DNA from: Coxiellaceae bacterium UBA6002
GTDB lineage: Bacteria > Pseudomonadota > Gammaproteobacteria > UBA6002
NCBI GenBank assembly: GCA_002429595.1
Contig: DJAM01000023.1
Coordinates: 3,091-11,298, forward strand
Length of the DNA: 8,208 nucleotides
Direction: 5' to 3'
Part shown: positions 7,628 to 8,208 of the stretch, piece by piece
How positions within the stretch are numbered: position 1 is the stretch's first letter
How the letters are laid out: every line of letters begins with the position of its first letter
Translations under genes and position numbers: made by a program
The notes under the pieces: generated by a model
Seen by the model: only the letters and a program-made list of their open reading frames with translations
Databases searched by the model: none
Told to the model about the DNA's origin: nothing

Positions 7628-7726
7628 ATCATTGTTTAATCAATCATTACTTCCGAAGGAATTTTTGACAAAAAATTAGCAAAAAATGTCAATAGAAGGT
7701 AAGCGGTGCTACAAATTAACAATGAT
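7628..7726. repeat. Distant inverted repeat ATCATTGTT ... AACAATGAT
   Basis: Perfect 9-bp arms at 7628-7636 and 7718-7726 are separated by 81 bp. Similarity continues in the flanks if one base is skipped (TTAAACAATGAT against TTAACAATGAT). It could be paired regulator sites flanking the TTGACA inverted repeat. Confidence 0.35.
7665..7692. repeat. Inverted repeat TTGACA-N16-TGTCAA
   Basis: Each arm is a consensus sigma-70 -35 hexamer, one per strand (7665-7670 plus, 7692-7687 minus). Neither has a good -10 box at 16-19 bp, so I call it a repeat and not a promoter. The spacer between the arms contains one TTAGCAA heptamer. Confidence 0.4.
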
Positions 7727-7740
7727 TTAATTTAATCGAG

Positions 7741-7778
7741 AAGGAGTTTTGTACATGGAGAGGATTGAAAGTTATTGA
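7741..7778 (+). other. Strong ribosome site with seven-codon frame (possible leader peptide)
   Basis: AAGGAG at 7741-7746 lies 8 nt before ATG 7755, which opens a frame encoding MERIESY and then TGA. The Shine-Dalgarno is better than that of the giant gene. No plus-strand gene follows within the window, so a role as an attenuator peptide has no target here. It may be chance. Confidence 0.15.
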
Positions 7779-7808
7779 AAATATAGAGAGCACTAACAAT
7801 TATTTGCA

Positions 7809-7829
7809 GAATAAAGGCTTCTAGCCTCT
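7809..7829 (-). terminator. Possible weak terminator after the receiver gene
   Basis: On the minus strand AGGCT-AGA-AGCCT (7827-7815) forms a 5-bp stem with a 3-nt loop, followed by the short T-rich run TTATT. It begins about 20 nt after the receiver stop codon, the expected place. The stem and the T run are both short, so it may be inefficient or accidental. Confidence 0.3.
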
Positions 7830-7848
7830 GACTCAAATCTCGGCTATG

Positions 7849-8208
7849 TTACTTTGCCTGCTGTAATTTTTTTAAAGATAAATGCTTCTTAAACATATAA
7901 CGGACAGATTCAATGGTAAGAGGTTTGACTAGAAAATTATCAAAACCTGAGTTTTTAGATAGCTCTGATAAATCTTCGGTGGAATTAGCTGTAACGGCGA
8001 TTAGAGGAATTCTGGCCTGTGTATGCTGCATAGATCTAACCATTCGAGCTAACTCATAACCATCAAAATCAGGTAATTGAATATCAGAAAAGACAATGTC
8101 AAATCTATTCAAAATAAGTTGATCTAAAGCTTTACTCGCATTTGTAACGATGTGAACGTCACAATCAAGCTCTTTAAAAATCTTAAAGGCTAAGGGGTCA
8201 AGTACTGA
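7849..8208 (-). CDS. Response regulator receiver domain, C-terminal part (5' end off the window)
   Basis: The frame is open from the window edge and ends at TAA 7851-7849, giving 119 visible residues. It shows most of a CheY-like receiver (REC) fold. The expected phospho-accepting aspartate is in VFSDIQLPDFDG (visible residue 42, codon 8085-8083). The conserved threonine is in AVTANS (residue 73) and the conserved lysine in LVKP (residue 95). Only the first strand with its acidic pair is cut off. A TTG at 8112 could be read as a start but would delete the first third of the domain, so the true start lies beyond the edge. The chain ends about 20 residues after the KP motif with no output domain. 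It is therefore either a stand-alone CheY-type regulator or the C-terminal receiver of a hybrid histidine kinase; the style of the sequence fits the latter well, but the window cannot decide. It is followed by a possible weak terminator and a long gap before the giant gene. Confidence 0.88.
   Translation of the reverse strand, partial: SVLDPLAFKIFKELDCDVHIVTNASKALDQLILNRFDIVFSDIQLPDFDGYELARMVRSMQHTQARIPLIAVTANSTEDLSELSKNSGFDNFLVKPLTIESVRYMFKKHLSLKKLQQAK

Larger units (their letters stand above)
7393..7848. other. Intergenic spacer, AT-rich, no convincing gene
   Basis: All frames on both strands were scanned. The only open stretches are a 73-codon frame without ATG on the minus strand (7620-7402) and a seven-codon ATG frame on the plus strand (7755-7778). 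I see no clear sigma-70 promoter with good -35 and -10 boxes at correct spacing for the giant gene; isolated hexamers such as TATTAT (minus, 7616-7611) lack partners. The spacer is dominated by inverted repeats, listed separately, and presumably holds the promoter and 5' leader of the giant gene. Confidence 0.7.

Noticed and set aside
7651..7666. Small hairpin TTCC-GAA-GGAA followed by five T on the plus strand, looking like a terminator
   Set aside because: The stem is only 4 bp and no plus-strand gene lies upstream.
7849..8112. Receiver gene starting at TTG 8112
   Set aside because: That start would remove about a third of the receiver fold. The frame is open and matches the domain all the way to the window edge.

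Overview
The window is AT-rich and holds parts of two genes, both on the minus strand. The style suggests a Gammaproteobacterium, possibly an intracellular or host-associated one of the Legionellales type. That guess rests only on base composition, protein style (LRR/TPR-like N-terminus, filamentous-hemagglutinin-like giant protein, receiver domain) and general impression; no taxonomic marker is present.

Region 1, 8208-7849 (minus): the end of a response-regulator receiver domain. It enters from the right edge already open and stops at TAA 7851-7849. A weak hairpin that could be a terminator lies just after it.

Region 2, 7848-7393: an AT-rich spacer of about 456 bp with no convincing gene. 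It is unusually full of short perfect inverted repeats, including a 14-bp palindrome and a recurring TTGCTAA/TTAGCAA heptamer. These may be operators or leader hairpins for the giant gene.

Region 3, 7392-1 (minus): one uninterrupted reading frame of 2464 codons that runs off the left edge, so its C-terminus is missing. From N to C the protein has: a short TPR-like and leucine-rich-repeat-like N-terminus without a signal peptide; a linker domain of unknown type; a cysteine-rich beta-solenoid; a roughly 300-residue helical insertion with a strongly hydrophobic stretch; four tandem repeats of 145-146 residues; further beta-solenoid; and a C-terminal portion resembling the FHA-2/hemagglutinin-repeat regions of FhaB/CdiA proteins. 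The usual N-terminal export signal and two-partner-secretion domain of that family are absent.

The two genes point the same way. The long spacer, possible terminator and separate ribosome site suggest separate transcription. A regulatory link between the receiver protein and the giant gene is only a guess from proximity.
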